Positions 10,292-21,639 of a stretch of DNA of 64,000 nt are shown here, one piece after another. A program made the translations under genes and the position numbers. The stretch lies in the NCBI GenBank assembly GCA_020137815.1, contig CM035353.1, positions 7,843,298 to 7,907,297 on the forward strand, written 5' to 3'. The notes under the pieces are model-generated. The model saw only the letters and a list, made by a program, of their open reading frames with translations, was not told the DNA's origin and made no database searches. The first letter of the stretch is position 1. Every line of letters starts with the position of its first letter. Source of the stretch: Hormiphora californensis (Eukaryota > Ctenophora > Tentaculata > Cydippida > Pleurobrachiidae).

Positions 10292-13200
10292 ATGATTGTT
10301 ACCAGTGCTGGCAAGAGCAGGTCTCCAGGGCGATCCCCAATGAAGAGTGAGATAGTGTTCGACCCGAATCTAAATGAGTCTGATCACTACGAGGGGACAA
10401 AGAGAAAACAACACACCCCAACCACACCCGGCCCTCAACCATCAGGTAGAAACAACACACCCCAACCACACCCGGCCCTCAACCATTAGGTAGAAACAAC
10501 ACACCCCAACCACACCCGGCCCTCAACCATCAGGTAGAAACAACACACCCCAACCACACCCGGCCCTCAACCATCAGGTAGAAACAACACACCCCAACCA
10601 CACCCGGCCCTCAACCATCAGGTAGAAACAACACACTCGGCCCTCAACCATTAGGTAGAAACAACACACCCCAACCACACCCGGCCCTCAACCATCAGGT
10701 AGAAACAACACACCCCAACCACACCCGGCCCTCAACCATCAGGTAGGAACAACACACTCGGCCCTCAACCATCAGGTAGAAACAACACACCCCAACCACA
10801 CCCGGCCCTCAACCATCAGGTAGAAACAACACACCCCAACCACACCCGGCCCTCAACCATCAGGTAGAAACAACACACCCCAACCACACCCGGCCCTCAA
10901 CCATCAGGTAGAAACAACACACCCCAACCACACCCGGCCCTCAACCATCAGGTAGAAACAACACACCCCAACCACACCCGGCCCTCAACCATCAGGTAGA
11001 AACAACACACCCCAACCACACCCGGCCCTCAACCATCAGGTAGAAAACAACACACCCCAACCACACCCGGCCCTCAACCATCAGGTAGAAACAACACACC
11101 CCAACCACACCCGGCCCTCAACTATCAGGTAGAAACAACACACTCGGCCCTCAACCATTAGGTAGAAACAACACACCCCAACCACACCCGGCCCTCAACC
11201 AGCAGGTAGAAACAACACACTCGGCCCTCAACCATCAGGTAGAAACAACACACCCCAACCACACCCGGCCCTCAACCATCAGGTAGAAACAACACACCCC
11301 AACCACACCCGGCCCTCAACCATCAGGTAGAAACAACACACCCCAACCACACCCGGCCCTCAACCATCAGGTAGAAACAACACACCCCAACCACACCCGG
11401 CCCTCAACCATCAGGTAGAAACAACACACCCCAACCACACCCGGCCCTCAACCATCAGGTAGAAACAACACACCCCAACCACACCCGGCCCTCAACCATC
11501 AGGTAGAAACAACACACCCCAACCACACCCGGCCCTCAACCATCAGGTAGAAACAACACACTCGGCCCTCAACCATCAGGTAGAAACAACACACCCCAAC
11601 CACACCCGGCCCTCAACCATCAGGTAGAAACAACACACCCCAACAACTGCACCCGACCCTCAACCATCAGGTAGAAACAACACACCCCAACCACACCCGG
11701 CCCTCAACCATCAGGTAGAAATAACACACCCCAACCACACCCGGCCCTCAACCATCAGGTAGAAACAACACACCCCAACAACTGCACCCGACCCTCAACC
11801 ATCAGGTAGAAACAACACACCCCAACCACACCCGGCCCTCAACCATCAGGTAGAAACAACACATCCCAACCACACCCGGCCCTCAACCATCAGGTAGAAA
11901 CAACACACTCGGCCCTCAACCATCAGGTAGAAACAACACACCCCAACAACTGCACCCGACCCTCAACCATCAGGTAGAAACAACACACCCCAACCACACC
12001 CGGCCCTCAACCATCAGGTAGAAACAACACACCCGGCCCTCAACCATCAGGTAGAAACAACACACCCCAACCACACCCGGCCCTCAACCATCAGGTAGAA
12101 ACAACACAGTCACCCCAACCACACCCGGCCCTCAACCATCAGGTAGAAACAACACATCCCAACCACACCCGGCCCTCAACCATCAGGTAGAAACAACACA
12201 CCCGGCCCTCAACCATCAGGTAGAAACAACACACCCCAACCACACCCGGCCCTCAACCATCAGGTAGAAACAACACACCCCAACCACACCCGGCCCTCAA
12301 CCATCAGGTAGAAACAACACACTCCAACCACACCCGGCCCTCAACCATCAGGTAGAAACAACACACTCGGCCCTCAACCATTCAGGTAGAAACAACACAC
12401 CCCAACCACACCCGGCCCTCAACCATCAGGTAGAAACAACACACCCCAACCACACCCGGCCCTCAACCATCAGGTAGGAACAACACACTCGGCCCTCAAC
12501 CATCAGGTAGAAACAACACACCCCAACCACACCCGGCCCTCAACCATCAGGTAGAAACAACACACCCCAACCACACCCGGCCCTCAACCATCAGGTAGAA
12601 ACAACACACCCCAACCACACCCGGCCCTCAACCATCAGGTAGAAACAACACACCCCAACCACACCCGGCCCTCAACCATCAGGTAGAAACAACACACCCC
12701 AACCACACCCGGCCCTCAACCATCAGGTAGAAACAACACACCCCAACCACACCCGGCCCTCAACCATCAGGTAGAAACAACACACCCCAACCACACCCGG
12801 CCCTCAACTATCAGGTAGAAACAACACACTCGGCCCTCAACCATTAGGTAGAAACAACACACCCCAACCACACCCGGCCCTCAACCAGCAGGTAGAAACA
12901 ACACCCGGCCCTCAACCGTCAGGTAGAAACAACACACCCCAACCACACCCGGCCCTCAACCATCAGGTAGAAACAACACACCCCAACCACACCCGGCCCT
13001 CAACCATCAGGTAGAAACAACACACCCCAACCACACCCGGCCCTCAACCATCAGGTAGAAACAACACAGTACACACCCCAACCACACCCGGCCCTCAACC
13101 ATTAGGTAGAAACAACACACCCCAACCACACCCGGCCCTCAACCATCAGGTAGAAACAACACACCCCAACCACACCCGGCCCTCAACCATCAGGTAGAAA

Positions 13201-14130
13201 CAACACACCCCAACCACACCCGGCCCTCAACCATCAGGTAGAAACAACACACCCCAACCACACTCGGCCCTCAACCATCAGGTAGAAACAACACACCCCA
13301 ACCACACCCGGCCCTCAACCATCAGGTAGAAACAACACACCCCAACCACACCCGGCCCTCAACCATCAGGTAGAAACAACACACCCCAACCACACCCGGC
13401 CCTCAACCATCAGGTAGAAACAACACACCCCAACCACACTCGGCCCTCAACCATCAGGTAGAAACAACACACCCCAACCACACCCGGCCCTCAACCATCA
13501 GGTAGAAACAACACACCCCAATCACACCCGGCCCTCAACCATCAGGTAGAAACAACAAACAGTCCACGATGACGAAGTAATCAAATCTCTACCATCCTCA
13601 TTCATGTTATTTCCTATTTACCCCTGGCCCCTACAATTATCTCCCGATACAAATCGTAAACACATGACGCTCCACTACCCATTATATTTATATGACGTCA
13701 CCACTCTGCAGGATTAACACGGGCCACTACGTGGACAGATGATGTTGAGGAAAACTACAGATTCCAGACCGCTGGTTACCGAGATCTCAAAGAGTACTGT
13801 CATGTTCAAGGTAATGTTTACCACATCAATACCTTGATCTGTGTACTTTAAACCATCCTATCAGATGAACACAATATTCTGTCATTGCCTGTCAGTATGA
13901 TACCTGACCTCTCCCTCCCTCCTCCCGAATATCTCTAACTATTCCAACTTCCCGTAACACCTCTCAATATTGCAGGTGTATCAGATGTTGAAGTGAGCAG
14001 GTGGCCTCACAACGGCTATGTCAAGATGCTTCTCTCTAGGAAGGGTGGATTTATCTACTTCAACAAGGATAGAGAATGCATGGATAAAGATTTACACAAA
14101 TGTAAAATGTTCAATTACAACACACAGTGA
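10292..14130 (+). CDS. MEIG1: MEIG1-like protein (meiosis-expressed gene 1 family), 3 exons
   Basis: Exons 10292-10445, 13712-13810 and 13976-14130 join in phase (1, 1) to give 135 residues. Exons 2-3 match MEIG1 closely by eye: [29 protein letters not shown] and [19 protein letters not shown], corresponding to the RFQQAGYRDE, RWPETGYVK and YYYNKQRECDDKEVHK blocks of the mammalian protein. MEIG1 binds PACRG and is needed for sperm flagellum assembly, so a ciliary role is expected. The family member in mammals is 88 residues; here exon 1 adds a ~50-residue basic, Ser/Pro-rich N-terminus ([16 protein letters not shown]...). Exon 1 ends exactly at the first unit of the minisatellite that fills intron 1. 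Only this first donor keeps the reading frame: reading on meets TAG at 10487. Confidence 0.88.
10404..13556 (+). repeat. 44-bp minisatellite, ~70 units, carrying a 5' splice site in each unit
   Basis: The unit is about 44 bp: gtagaaacaacacacccc, then aaccacacccggccc, then tcaaccatcag. A shorter variant lacking ccccaaccacac recurs (e.g. 11140, 11560, 11900), as does one with aactgcacccg (11640, 11780, 11945). The junction CAG|GTAGAA, identical to the MEIG1 exon 1 donor, is in nearly every unit. The first unit overlaps the exon 1 coding sequence ([11 protein letters not shown]), so the array arose by amplifying the exon-intron border. Units are very alike, implying recent expansion or homogenisation. 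Confidence 0.95.
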
Positions 14131-14876
14131 ACCTCAGAGACTACAGCTGATACGTGATGGGTGGATGTTTGAATTGTTAACCCCATTATTTATTTTGTCA
14201 AATTTTGCGAATCGTGAATTAGACTGGTAAATAGACGCAATTTGATGATTTTATGGGGATGGATCTTGCTGGCCAAAATCAGAGGAGTTTTAAAGAAGAG
14301 CCAGTATATGTAAAGTTATTTGTGTGTACATAATCATTATGTGTACAGTATAAGAAGTATTACTTTCCAAAATATAGATGAGAGTTTCTATTTGAAAATT
14401 GGTGGGGGGTCCAGCCCTAAAAAAGCTAGGCCGTCGGCCAAAATTGGGGTACCGTTAGCCTTTTTTAGCTTTGTTTGTTTGTTTGTTTGTTTGTGATTGC
14501 TGCGTCTGGAGGCCGAGGATGACCTGCTCGAAAGTAGTAGAGGCTGCACCGAACACGCTTATTAGGCGCCCCAGCACGTCCACCTGCACCACTCCGCCGT
14601 AGCAAGGCCACCCACCAATCAGTTTATGCAGAGCATGTTACTTCAGACGCTCCAGGAAGACCGTGGTCAACCACTGGCGACACCGAGCAGCGAGAGCCGC
14701 ACGGCGTCGACAGGGGTTATTTATTAGCTTTTATTGTGCCCTTTTTCTAAAAAAGGGTGCTAAAAAAGGCTAAAAAGCTAGGCCATCGGCAAAAATCAGG
14801 GTACTGTTAGCTTTTCTGGGGTGGACCCTCTCCCACCCCTGGGTAGATTACATATTCTTGCAAAAAGTATTTCCGT
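14131..14876. repeat. MITE-like repeat downstream of MEIG1
   Basis: The phrase aaaaagctaggccgtcggc (14419) recurs as aaaaagctaggccatcggc (14771), each followed by tttagc-type runs, bracketing about 330 bp. The interior (14490-14650) is the reverse complement of sequence at about 29,285-29,385 and matches 44,065-44,140, so it is a dispersed repeat. A (GTTT)n tract lies at 14473-14492. No gene. Confidence 0.65.
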
Positions 14877-14958
14877 CGCGAACGGTAGGATTCGAACCTA
14901 CGCGGGCAGAGCCCAATTGATTTCTAGTCAATCGCCTTAACCACTCGGCCACGTCCGC
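14877..14958 (-). tRNA. tRNA-Ser (anticodon AGA)
   Basis: Read on the minus strand, the 82-nt gene has a 7-bp acceptor stem (gcggacg with cgttcgc, one G-U pair), the A box GTGGCCGAGTGG, an anticodon loop ctAGAaa, a long type II variable arm and the B box GGTTCGAATCC. CCA is not encoded. Serine identity follows from the long variable arm and the AGA anticodon. It lies about 450 bp from the first histone gene. Confidence 0.95.
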
Positions 14959-15352
14959 ATGTTAAATCGTGCATTTCTCGGGTATATATTATATTTACGG
15001 GCAGGCCCAATCTCCGAGAGATCTGCGTGGCAATTACCCTCCAAAGACGCAACATGCCCAAAGTTGCCTTTTCCGGCCCCCTTTTCCCTTGGTAACGAAG
15101 TAAACCCTTGCCAACCTTTTCCCACCCTGAGGCAGTCGAATAAAACCAGACTGAGCTAATGATATCAAATGTAAAATACTATCTACCTCACCAAGACGTT
15201 TCAGAAGCGTACACCATGAGTTGTTTTGTTCAACAAACCATGAGTAAGGGGAGAGTACAGAACTAGTCGCCAATTACCAAATACCCGGGTTGGTATGACG
15301 TACCCAATGATTTACCATGTTAAATCCCACACGTTCCTTTTAGATTTTGGGT

Positions 15353-15390
15353 GGCTTTGAAAAAAGCCTTTTTGCCGTGCCCGAGGCACG
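15353..15390 (-). promoter_or_regulatory. H2A.X 3' end: upstream hairpin plus histone stem-loop
   Basis: On the minus strand a 6-bp hairpin CGTGCC-TCG-GGCACG (15376-15390) is followed after 7 nt by the SLBP stem-loop GGCTTTTTTCAAAGCC (15353-15368), then ACCCA and the purine-rich AAAAGGAAC expected of a U7-binding element. Confidence 0.9.
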
Positions 15391-15410
15391 ACGGGTGTAA
15401 TCAGGGGAGT

Positions 15411-15812
15411 TTAAAACTCTTGACTCTGAGAACTTTTCTTCCCTGATTTTCCGGCAGCAGCAGATTTCTTGGGCAGGAGAACGGCCTGGATGTTGGGCAG
15501 AACACCTCCCTGAGCAATGGTTACCCCGGCGAGAAGCTTGTTCAGCTCCTCGTCGTTCCTTACAGCCAGTTGCAAGTGTCGAGGAATGATCCTAGTCTTC
15601 TTGTTGTCACGGGCAGCGTTACCAGCCAATTCCAGAATTTCAGCAGCCAGGTACTCCATAACAGCTGCTAGGTAGACGGGGGCTCCAGCTCCCACTCGTT
15701 CAGCATAGTTGCCTTTCCTAAGCAGACGGTGAACACGACCAACGGGGAACTGAAGTCCAGCCCTGGAAGATCGAGATTTGGCCTTAGCCTTAGCTTTGCC
15801 ACGTCCAGACAT
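15411..15812 (-). CDS. Histone H2A, H2A.X-type tail
   Basis: The 133-residue product is an H2A with the core [20 protein letters not shown], the acidic-patch region and the docking domain. Unlike the H2A at 21181 it ends in [13 protein letters not shown] fits the SQ[E/D]-hydrophobic motif phosphorylated at DNA breaks, so this is an H2A.X. The N-terminus reads [13 protein letters not shown], lacking the GGK step present in the other copy. It is encoded without introns and has a stem-loop 3' end, so it should be expressed in S phase. It is divergent from H2B at 16207 with a 394-bp shared promoter. In many animals H2A.X supplies the bulk or a part of the H2A pool; the arrangement here fits that. 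Confidence 0.96.
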   Translation of the reverse strand: MSGRGKAKAKAKSRSSRAGLQFPVGRVHRLLRKGNYAERVGAGAPVYLAAVMEYLAAEILELAGNAARDNKKTRIIPRHLQLAVRNDEELNKLLAGVTIAQGGVLPNIQAVLLPKKSAAAGKSGKKSSQSQEF

Positions 15813-16206
15813 GCTGTATCAGGTAGGTTGACGTACGGTTGATTAAAATGTTGCACGGAAGAATTGAATTGGTTCGGTGAAAAAATTCAAGGTATTTACC
15901 TATGTTGTCGGATTTTAAAGAGCCAATGAAAGAGCTTCATTTAAAAAACTGGTTTTCTATTGGATACAACTAATTGCAATGTAGAGAGCCATTAAGGATA
16001 CTCCATATTGGACATGTGATTACATCGTATCCAATGAAAGAGGGTCAGTTCGCGCGCGCTTTTCTCTCATTGGTCGGCTATAAAACCCTGCTTTCTCATT
16101 GGTTCACTGGCGTCACAAAATCCGATGTTGTTTAAATATCGTCGCTCGCGACCCTGTAAACAATTCAAAATTTCTAGCTGAACATCTCCAAATCCAAAGT
16201 TTCAAC
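15813..16206. promoter_or_regulatory. Bidirectional H2A.X/H2B promoter
   Basis: Several CCAAT boxes in both orientations (ccaatgaaag at 15924 and 16031; cattggt at 16067 and 16099), a TATA-like ctataaaac at 16079 and tttaaatat at about 16130, and a CG-rich cgcgcgcgct core. It is nearly the mirror image of 20784-21180. Confidence 0.8.
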
Positions 16207-16581
16207 ATGCCCCCTGTTTCTGGAAAGAAAGCTGAGAAGAAGGCAGGCAAGAAGGCCGGCCGTGTCGGAGGAGACAAGAAGCGAAGGAAGAAGAGGAAGG
16301 AGTCTTACTCCATCTACATCTACAAGGTCCTCAAGCAGGTCCACCCTGACACTGGAATCAGCTCCAAGGCCATGTCCATCATGAACTCTTTCGTGAACGA
16401 CATCTTTGAGAGGATCGCCGGAGAGGCCTCTCGACTGGGACACTACAACAAGCGTAAGACCATCTCCTCCAGAGAGGTCCAGACCGCCGTCAGGCTGCTT
16501 TTGCCCGGTGAACTCGCCAAACACGCTGTCTCTGAGGGAACCAAGGCTGTGACCAAGTACACTTCCTCAACCTCCAAGTAA
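16207..16581 (+). CDS. Histone H2B
   Basis: The 124-residue product has the standard H2B fold: basic tail, [59 protein letters not shown] and the C-terminal helix ending [13 protein letters not shown], with the ubiquitin-acceptor lysine in AVTKYTS. It forms nucleosomes with the divergent H2A.X. The start at 16207 (AACATGCC) is chosen because it begins the conserved tail; the frame is open further upstream but that is 5' UTR and promoter. It differs from the H2B at 20409 at one residue (GELA versus GELS), showing recent duplication or gene conversion. Confidence 0.97.
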   Translation: MPPVSGKKAEKKAGKKAGRVGGDKKRRKKRKESYSIYIYKVLKQVHPDTGISSKAMSIMNSFVNDIFERIAGEASRLGHYNKRKTISSREVQTAVRLLLPGELAKHAVSEGTKAVTKYTSSTSK

Positions 16582-16597
16582 ACTGGAGATGACCCGT

Positions 16598-16638
16598 CGT
16601 GTTTTATAAACACGGCAAAAAAGGCTTTTTTCAAAGCC
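16598..16638 (+). promoter_or_regulatory. H2B 3' end: upstream hairpin plus histone stem-loop
   Basis: Hairpin CGTGTTT-TAT-AAACACG (16598-16614), 8 nt, then GGCTTTTTTCAAAGCC (16623-16638), ACCCA and aaaaaagaag. Confidence 0.92.
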
Positions 16639-16639
16639 A

Positions 16640-17337
16640 CCCAATTTTAAAAAAGAAGCATGACAGTACCTCGCAATTCGATTTAGGATAAGTATGAAGG
16701 TCATTCAACATGAAACTATTCATAATGAAGGTTATTCAACATGAAACTATTCATAATGAACCTGTTCACGCTTTTAACCCCCTGTTGAAGTTAGGCTTTA
16801 GGGACCGGTTTGTCAAGAAATTAGGTAGCTTGTTTCTAAATTTTCTTGTTATGTTCTAACCCTCCCTTTACTTTGTAAAGGAAGGGCCCGGAAGGGGGCA
16901 GGGCGCCCGAATCATAGTCTAGCCAGGCAAAACTTTTCATGATTTCACGGCTGTCGGCTATACCGGGAGCCTTCAGACCACTTACTAAACAAAACACAAA
17001 ATTGTTGCTTTAGTTTGTAATTTTACAAACTAAAGCAACAAGCAAAGTGCAATAAACCATATTCCCACGAAAAATTAAATTTGATAAAAATTAAATTTGA
17101 TAAAATGGGATTCTAACTTTTTGATAAAATGTGATATCCGATTTCGTTAAAAATGGGTACCCCATTTTATCAAAATAAAAGTCCACTGCAAATTTTCAAG
17201 GTAGTATGGGATAGTGCCAGATCTCTGCTATGGTATTCGTTCAAGGGTTAATTTTGGTGTTAATGTGTTAGCTTGGTCCAAATAAGACACACCTTGACCT
17301 ATGAAGACGGTTGCCTGGCTAAACTTTGGTAATGGTA
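16640..17337. repeat. Repeat-bearing spacer with hairpin
   Basis: A near-perfect 19-bp hairpin TTGTTGCTTTAGTTTGTAA with its complement lies at about 17004-17043. The phrase agccaggca at 16921 returns inverted (tgcctggct) at 17312, suggesting a small MITE. Around 17080-17170 aaatttgataaaa is repeated. A 23-bp direct repeat (attcaacatgaaactattcat) occurs at about 16700-16760. Confidence 0.55.
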
Positions 17338-17677
17338 TCTCGGTAAGAAATTGCGATTCGGGGAAATTTCTCGCTTAGAAAATACGATTCGAGAAAACTT
17401 TCTCGGTAAGAAATTGCGATTCGGGGAAATTTCTCTCGCGATTTTGGCATGCTACATATGTAAAATATGTATATATTTTGTGCTAAATTGCGTGAAATAG
17501 CGTGGAAGAATGTTTAAAAACAGTAAAAGTTCGAACAATTATGGTAAATTACCATATAAAACTGTTTTTATTTTTTTATATTTTTTTGTATTTTTTTGTA
17601 TTTTTTTGTATTTTTTTGTTTGAGGAAAGCCCTGTTTTTTCCGTACAAACATACAAGAAATAGGTTGGAACCCCCCC
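17338..17677. mobile_element. Truncated copy of the GGTTGGAACCCC element
   Basis: About 1.5 units of the 63-bp satellite, then a ~125-bp segment (gcatgctacatatg...) also at 28,930, the (TTTTTTTGTA)n tract at 17,570-17,620 and the terminal AAATAGGTTGGAACCCCCCC. It abuts the next copy head-on, making a GGTTGGAACC...GGTTCCAACC palindrome at 17,662-17,690. Confidence 0.7.
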
Positions 17678-19412
17678 GGGGTTCCAACCTATTTTTTTGT
17701 ACGGTTTTGTACGGTTTTGTACGGACCATACATAAAAGTATCCGAAATTCCTGTTTTTTTTCCATACAAACAATACAAAAAAATACAAAAAAATACAAAA
17801 AAATAATGAAGGATGTGGGTGCCTGATAAAAGTATAAATAATACATAGCTGGGTTCCGTTTATGTGCATGTACCACCTATTATATATATATGAACGTTTT
17901 TAGTTCCATTGTCATCCATTTTCCTGCTAAAAGTACATACTAAAAAAGTGTGTAAAAGTACACGTTTTTGAAATTCTAAAAAAAAAGAAATCATTGATTC
18001 AGATTACCGTTACGATTACGAGAAAATTTTCTCAGTCGGAGATCACTTTCTCGGTACTAATTTCGATTCGGGATAATTTTTTCGGTAAAAATTGCGATTT
18101 GGGGAAATTTTTCGCTTAGAAAATACGATTCGAGAAATTTTTTCGGTAAAAATTGCGATTTGGGGAAATTTTTCGCTTAGAAAATACGATTCGAGAAATT
18201 TTTTCGGTGAGAAATTGGGATTCGGGGAAATTTCTCGCTTAGAAAATACGATTCGAGAAAATTTTCTCGGTAAGAAATTGCGATTCGGGGAAATTTCTCG
18301 CTTAGAAAATACGATTCAAGAAAATTTTCTCGGTAAGAAATTGCGATTCGGGGAAATTTCTCGCTTAGAAAATACGATTCGAGAAAATTTTCTCGGTAAG
18401 AAATTGCGATTCGGGGAAATTTCTCGCTTAGAAAATACGATTCGAGTAAATTTTCTCGGTAAGAAATTGCGATTCGAGGAAATTTCTCGCTTAGAAAATA
18501 CGATTCGAGAAAATTTTCTCGGTAAGAAATTGCGATTCGGGGAAATTTCTCGCTTAGAAAATACGATTCGAGAAAATTTTCTCGGTAAGAAATTGCGATT
18601 CGAGGAAATTTCTCGCTTAGAAAATACGATTCGAGAAAATTTTCTCGGTAAGAAATTGCGATTCGGGGAAATTTCTCGCTTAGAAAATACGATTCGAGAA
18701 AATTTTCTCTGTAAGAAATTGCGATTCGAGGAAATTTCTCGCTTAGAAAATACGTTTCGAGAAAATTTTCTCGGTAAGAAATTGCGATTCGGGTAAATTT
18801 CTCGCTCAGAAAATACGATTCGAGAAAATCGAGTACAATCTTTTCTGCTCTGATTGTGACGTGTATTGTACAGATATAATTGTAGTTCCGTGTGAGAAAT
18901 AGTGACCGAATGAGAGAGAGGGAGAGAGAGAAGGTGTGAGTATGTGAGAAAGTGAGTAGTATAGTTCTTATTGATATTTAAGTAATTGAGTGATTTATTA
19001 ACTAACATTTCTTTTCTATTTATAGCTGATGATGACGTTAAACGTCGAAACCGTCCCGTATTATCTTTCCTGAAATAAATCTCCGAGTCGTCTACAGTCC
19101 TAAATAAACACTATTTCATTGTATCAAAACTATGCAACTCAAAAACAGCCGATTGGTCAACTTATAGTTATTGATTATGTAAAATATGTCTATATTTTAT
19201 TGCTAAATTACGTGAAATAGCGCGGAAGAATGTTTAAAAATAGTAAAAGTTGGAACGAGAATGTTAAATAACTTTACAAAACTGTTTTTATTTTTTTGTA
19301 TTTTTTTGTATTTTTTTGTATTTTTTTGTATTTTTTTGTATTTTTTTGTTTGAGGAAACCCGTGTTTTTTTCCGTACAAACGTACACGAAATAGGTTGGA
19401 ACCCCCCCCCCC
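17678..19412. mobile_element. Non-autonomous element with GGTTCCAACC ends and internal 63-bp satellite
   Basis: It begins GGGGTTCCAACCTATTTTTTTG and ends in the complement followed by a C-run. The interior holds about 12 copies of a 63-bp unit (18,050-18,835) with the palindromic core GAGAAAATTTTCTC, then a hammerhead-like motif at 19,026 and (TTTTTTTGTA)n at 19,286-19,350. Because 63 is a multiple of three, both strands show long frames with a 21-residue period (KLRFGEISRLENTIRENFLG); these are not genes. A cleaner copy is at 28,240-29,172. Confidence 0.75.
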
Positions 19413-19414
19413 TA

Positions 19415-19738
19415 TATGGCTATAGCCACTTTGGAATGGTTTAGAGACTTTTCATTGGTGCCATTTTGTAGGCAAAACGAAGTTATGGGGGGTCGACGTC
19501 GGACTTTTAAGCTCTATCTTCAACCGTTTAGCCGTTATTTGGCTTTTAATATGCTCCAAATTAGCAAAATACGGTAAAAAGCCCGATTTTGAACACCGTT
19601 CAAGCCAAATAACGGCTAAACGGTTGAAGATAGAGCTTAAAAGTCCGACGTCGACCCCCCATAACTTCGCTTTGCCTACAAAATGGCACCAATGAAAAGT
19701 CTCTAAACCATTCCAAAGTGGCTATAGTCATATAGCCA
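19415..19738. mobile_element. Foldback element with ~130-bp near-perfect arms
   Basis: Arms of about 130 bp (19,418-19,546 and 19,602-19,737) run from ggctatagccactttgg to ttatttggctt and back, almost base for base, around a 55-bp spacer. No coding capacity. RNA from it would form a long hairpin. Confidence 0.9.
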
Positions 19739-20352
19739 AAAAACGGTTATGCGCAAACCTAATTATCCAATTATCTAATTAACCTGATGAGATAGAGACT
19801 TAATTCCAGCACCTACCCCCACTAATGCGAGGACGCTGATCACTTTAGTGCCCTCGATTTTATCTCTACTCCTATTTTAAGGGTACCTATGGTTTTGGCC
19901 TCAGGCTGAAAACACAGGTACCACGCCCACCCGGAAATGAGGCCTTAGCACCCTCTGCTCAATTTGAGCATTGGTTGGAATCGTTAGAGGGGTCCATTCT
20001 GAGTACAATGGCGTTGGAAAACTCTTGTTACACATTTTTTCCCGGTTTGGGCAAAAATTGTCGTTAAATCCCCTTATTAAAAGACCAAAACGGGGTCTGA
20101 CGCCACCAAAACTAATATGGGGCCTAATTTGACAGAAATAGAGGTATAACAGTCGATGTTGGTAATGAAATTATCCTTCCGCGTAACAAACAGTCGATGG
20201 GGGTCGACTATCTCTCAACGCATCTAGATATAGATCTATAAAGTCATGGTGTTGCACTGCACGGAACCCTCCAGCTCAGATTCCTTGTTTAACTAGCCGT
20301 ACAGCAAGGATCTAGGAAAGAGGTACTGTCATGTTTCTTTTTAAAATTGGGT
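19739..20352. other. Spacer; left boundary of the large inverted duplication
   Basis: No gene. From about 20,060 to 20,340 the sequence is repeated in reverse complement at 54,351-54,520 and 49,300-49,420, so the left arm of the mirror starts here. Confidence 0.7.
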
Positions 20353-20392
20353 GGCTTTGAAAAAAGCCTTTTTGCCGTGTTTATAAAACACG
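20353..20392 (-). promoter_or_regulatory. H2B (second copy) 3' end: upstream hairpin plus histone stem-loop
   Basis: Minus strand: hairpin CGTGTTTTATAAACACG (20376-20392), GCAAAAA spacer, then GGCTTTTTTCAAAGCC (20353-20368) and ACCCAA. Confidence 0.92.
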
Positions 20393-20408
20393 ACGGGTCA
20401 TCTCCAGT

Positions 20409-20783
20409 TTACTTGGAGGTTGAGGAAGTGTACTTGGTCACAGCCTTGGTTCCCTCAGAGACAGCGTGTTTGGAGAGTTCACCGGGCAAAAGCAGCCTGA
20501 CGGCGGTCTGGACCTCTCTGGAGGAGATGGTCTTACGCTTGTTGTAGTGTCCCAGTCGAGAGGCCTCTCCGGCGATCCTCTCAAAGATGTCGTTCACGAA
20601 AGAGTTCATGATGGACATGGCCTTGGAGCTGATTCCAGTGTCAGGGTGGACCTGCTTGAGGACCTTGTAGATGTAGATGGAGTAAGACTCCTTCCTCTTC
20701 TTCCTTCGCTTCTTGTCTCCTCCGACACGGCCGGCCTTCTTGCCTGCCTTCTTCTCGGCTTTCTTTCCAGAAACAGGGGGCAT
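20409..20783 (-). CDS. Histone H2B (second copy)
   Basis: Same 124-residue H2B as at 16207 except Ser for Ala in [11 protein letters not shown]. The start at 20783 is set by the conserved MPPVSGKK tail; the frame runs open into the promoter beyond it. Divergent from H2A at 21181. Promoter, coding and 3' sequence are nearly identical to the first pair but the pair is inverted relative to it, so the two dimers are mirror duplicates kept alike by conversion. Confidence 0.97.
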   Translation of the reverse strand: MPPVSGKKAEKKAGKKAGRVGGDKKRRKKRKESYSIYIYKVLKQVHPDTGISSKAMSIMNSFVNDIFERIAGEASRLGHYNKRKTISSREVQTAVRLLLPGELSKHAVSEGTKAVTKYTSSTSK

Positions 20784-21561
<778 letters not shown>

Positions 21562-21580
21562 ACCCTCTGATCGGTTTACC

Positions 21581-21625
21581 GCCAGTTTCTCTGGAGAAAC
21601 TGGCAAAAAGGTGCTTTTCAGCGCC
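21581..21625 (+). promoter_or_regulatory. H2A 3' end: upstream hairpin plus histone stem-loop
   Basis: Hairpin GCCAGTTTCTC/GAGAAACTGGC (21581-21604), AAAAA spacer, then GGTGCTTTTCAGCGCC (21610-21625), a stem with a T-G pair, ACCCAA and aaaaagaaa. Confidence 0.92.
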
Positions 21626-21639
21626 ACCCAAATCCAAAA

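Noticed and set aside
10404-13556. CRISPR-like or protein-coding reading of the 44-bp array
   Set aside because: Units are directly contiguous with no unique spacers, the organism is eukaryotic, and each unit contains TAG in the relevant frames.
17568-17876. Overlapping ~100-residue frames
   Set aside because: They translate the (TTTTTTTGTA)n tracts and the GGTTGGAACC inverted junction.
18092-19008. Long frames on both strands with a 21-residue repeat (KLRFGEISRLENTIRENFLG), also at 28,254-28,984
   Set aside because: They come from a 63-bp tandem satellite whose length is a multiple of three. Both strands are open, there is no codon bias, and the array lies inside a mobile element.
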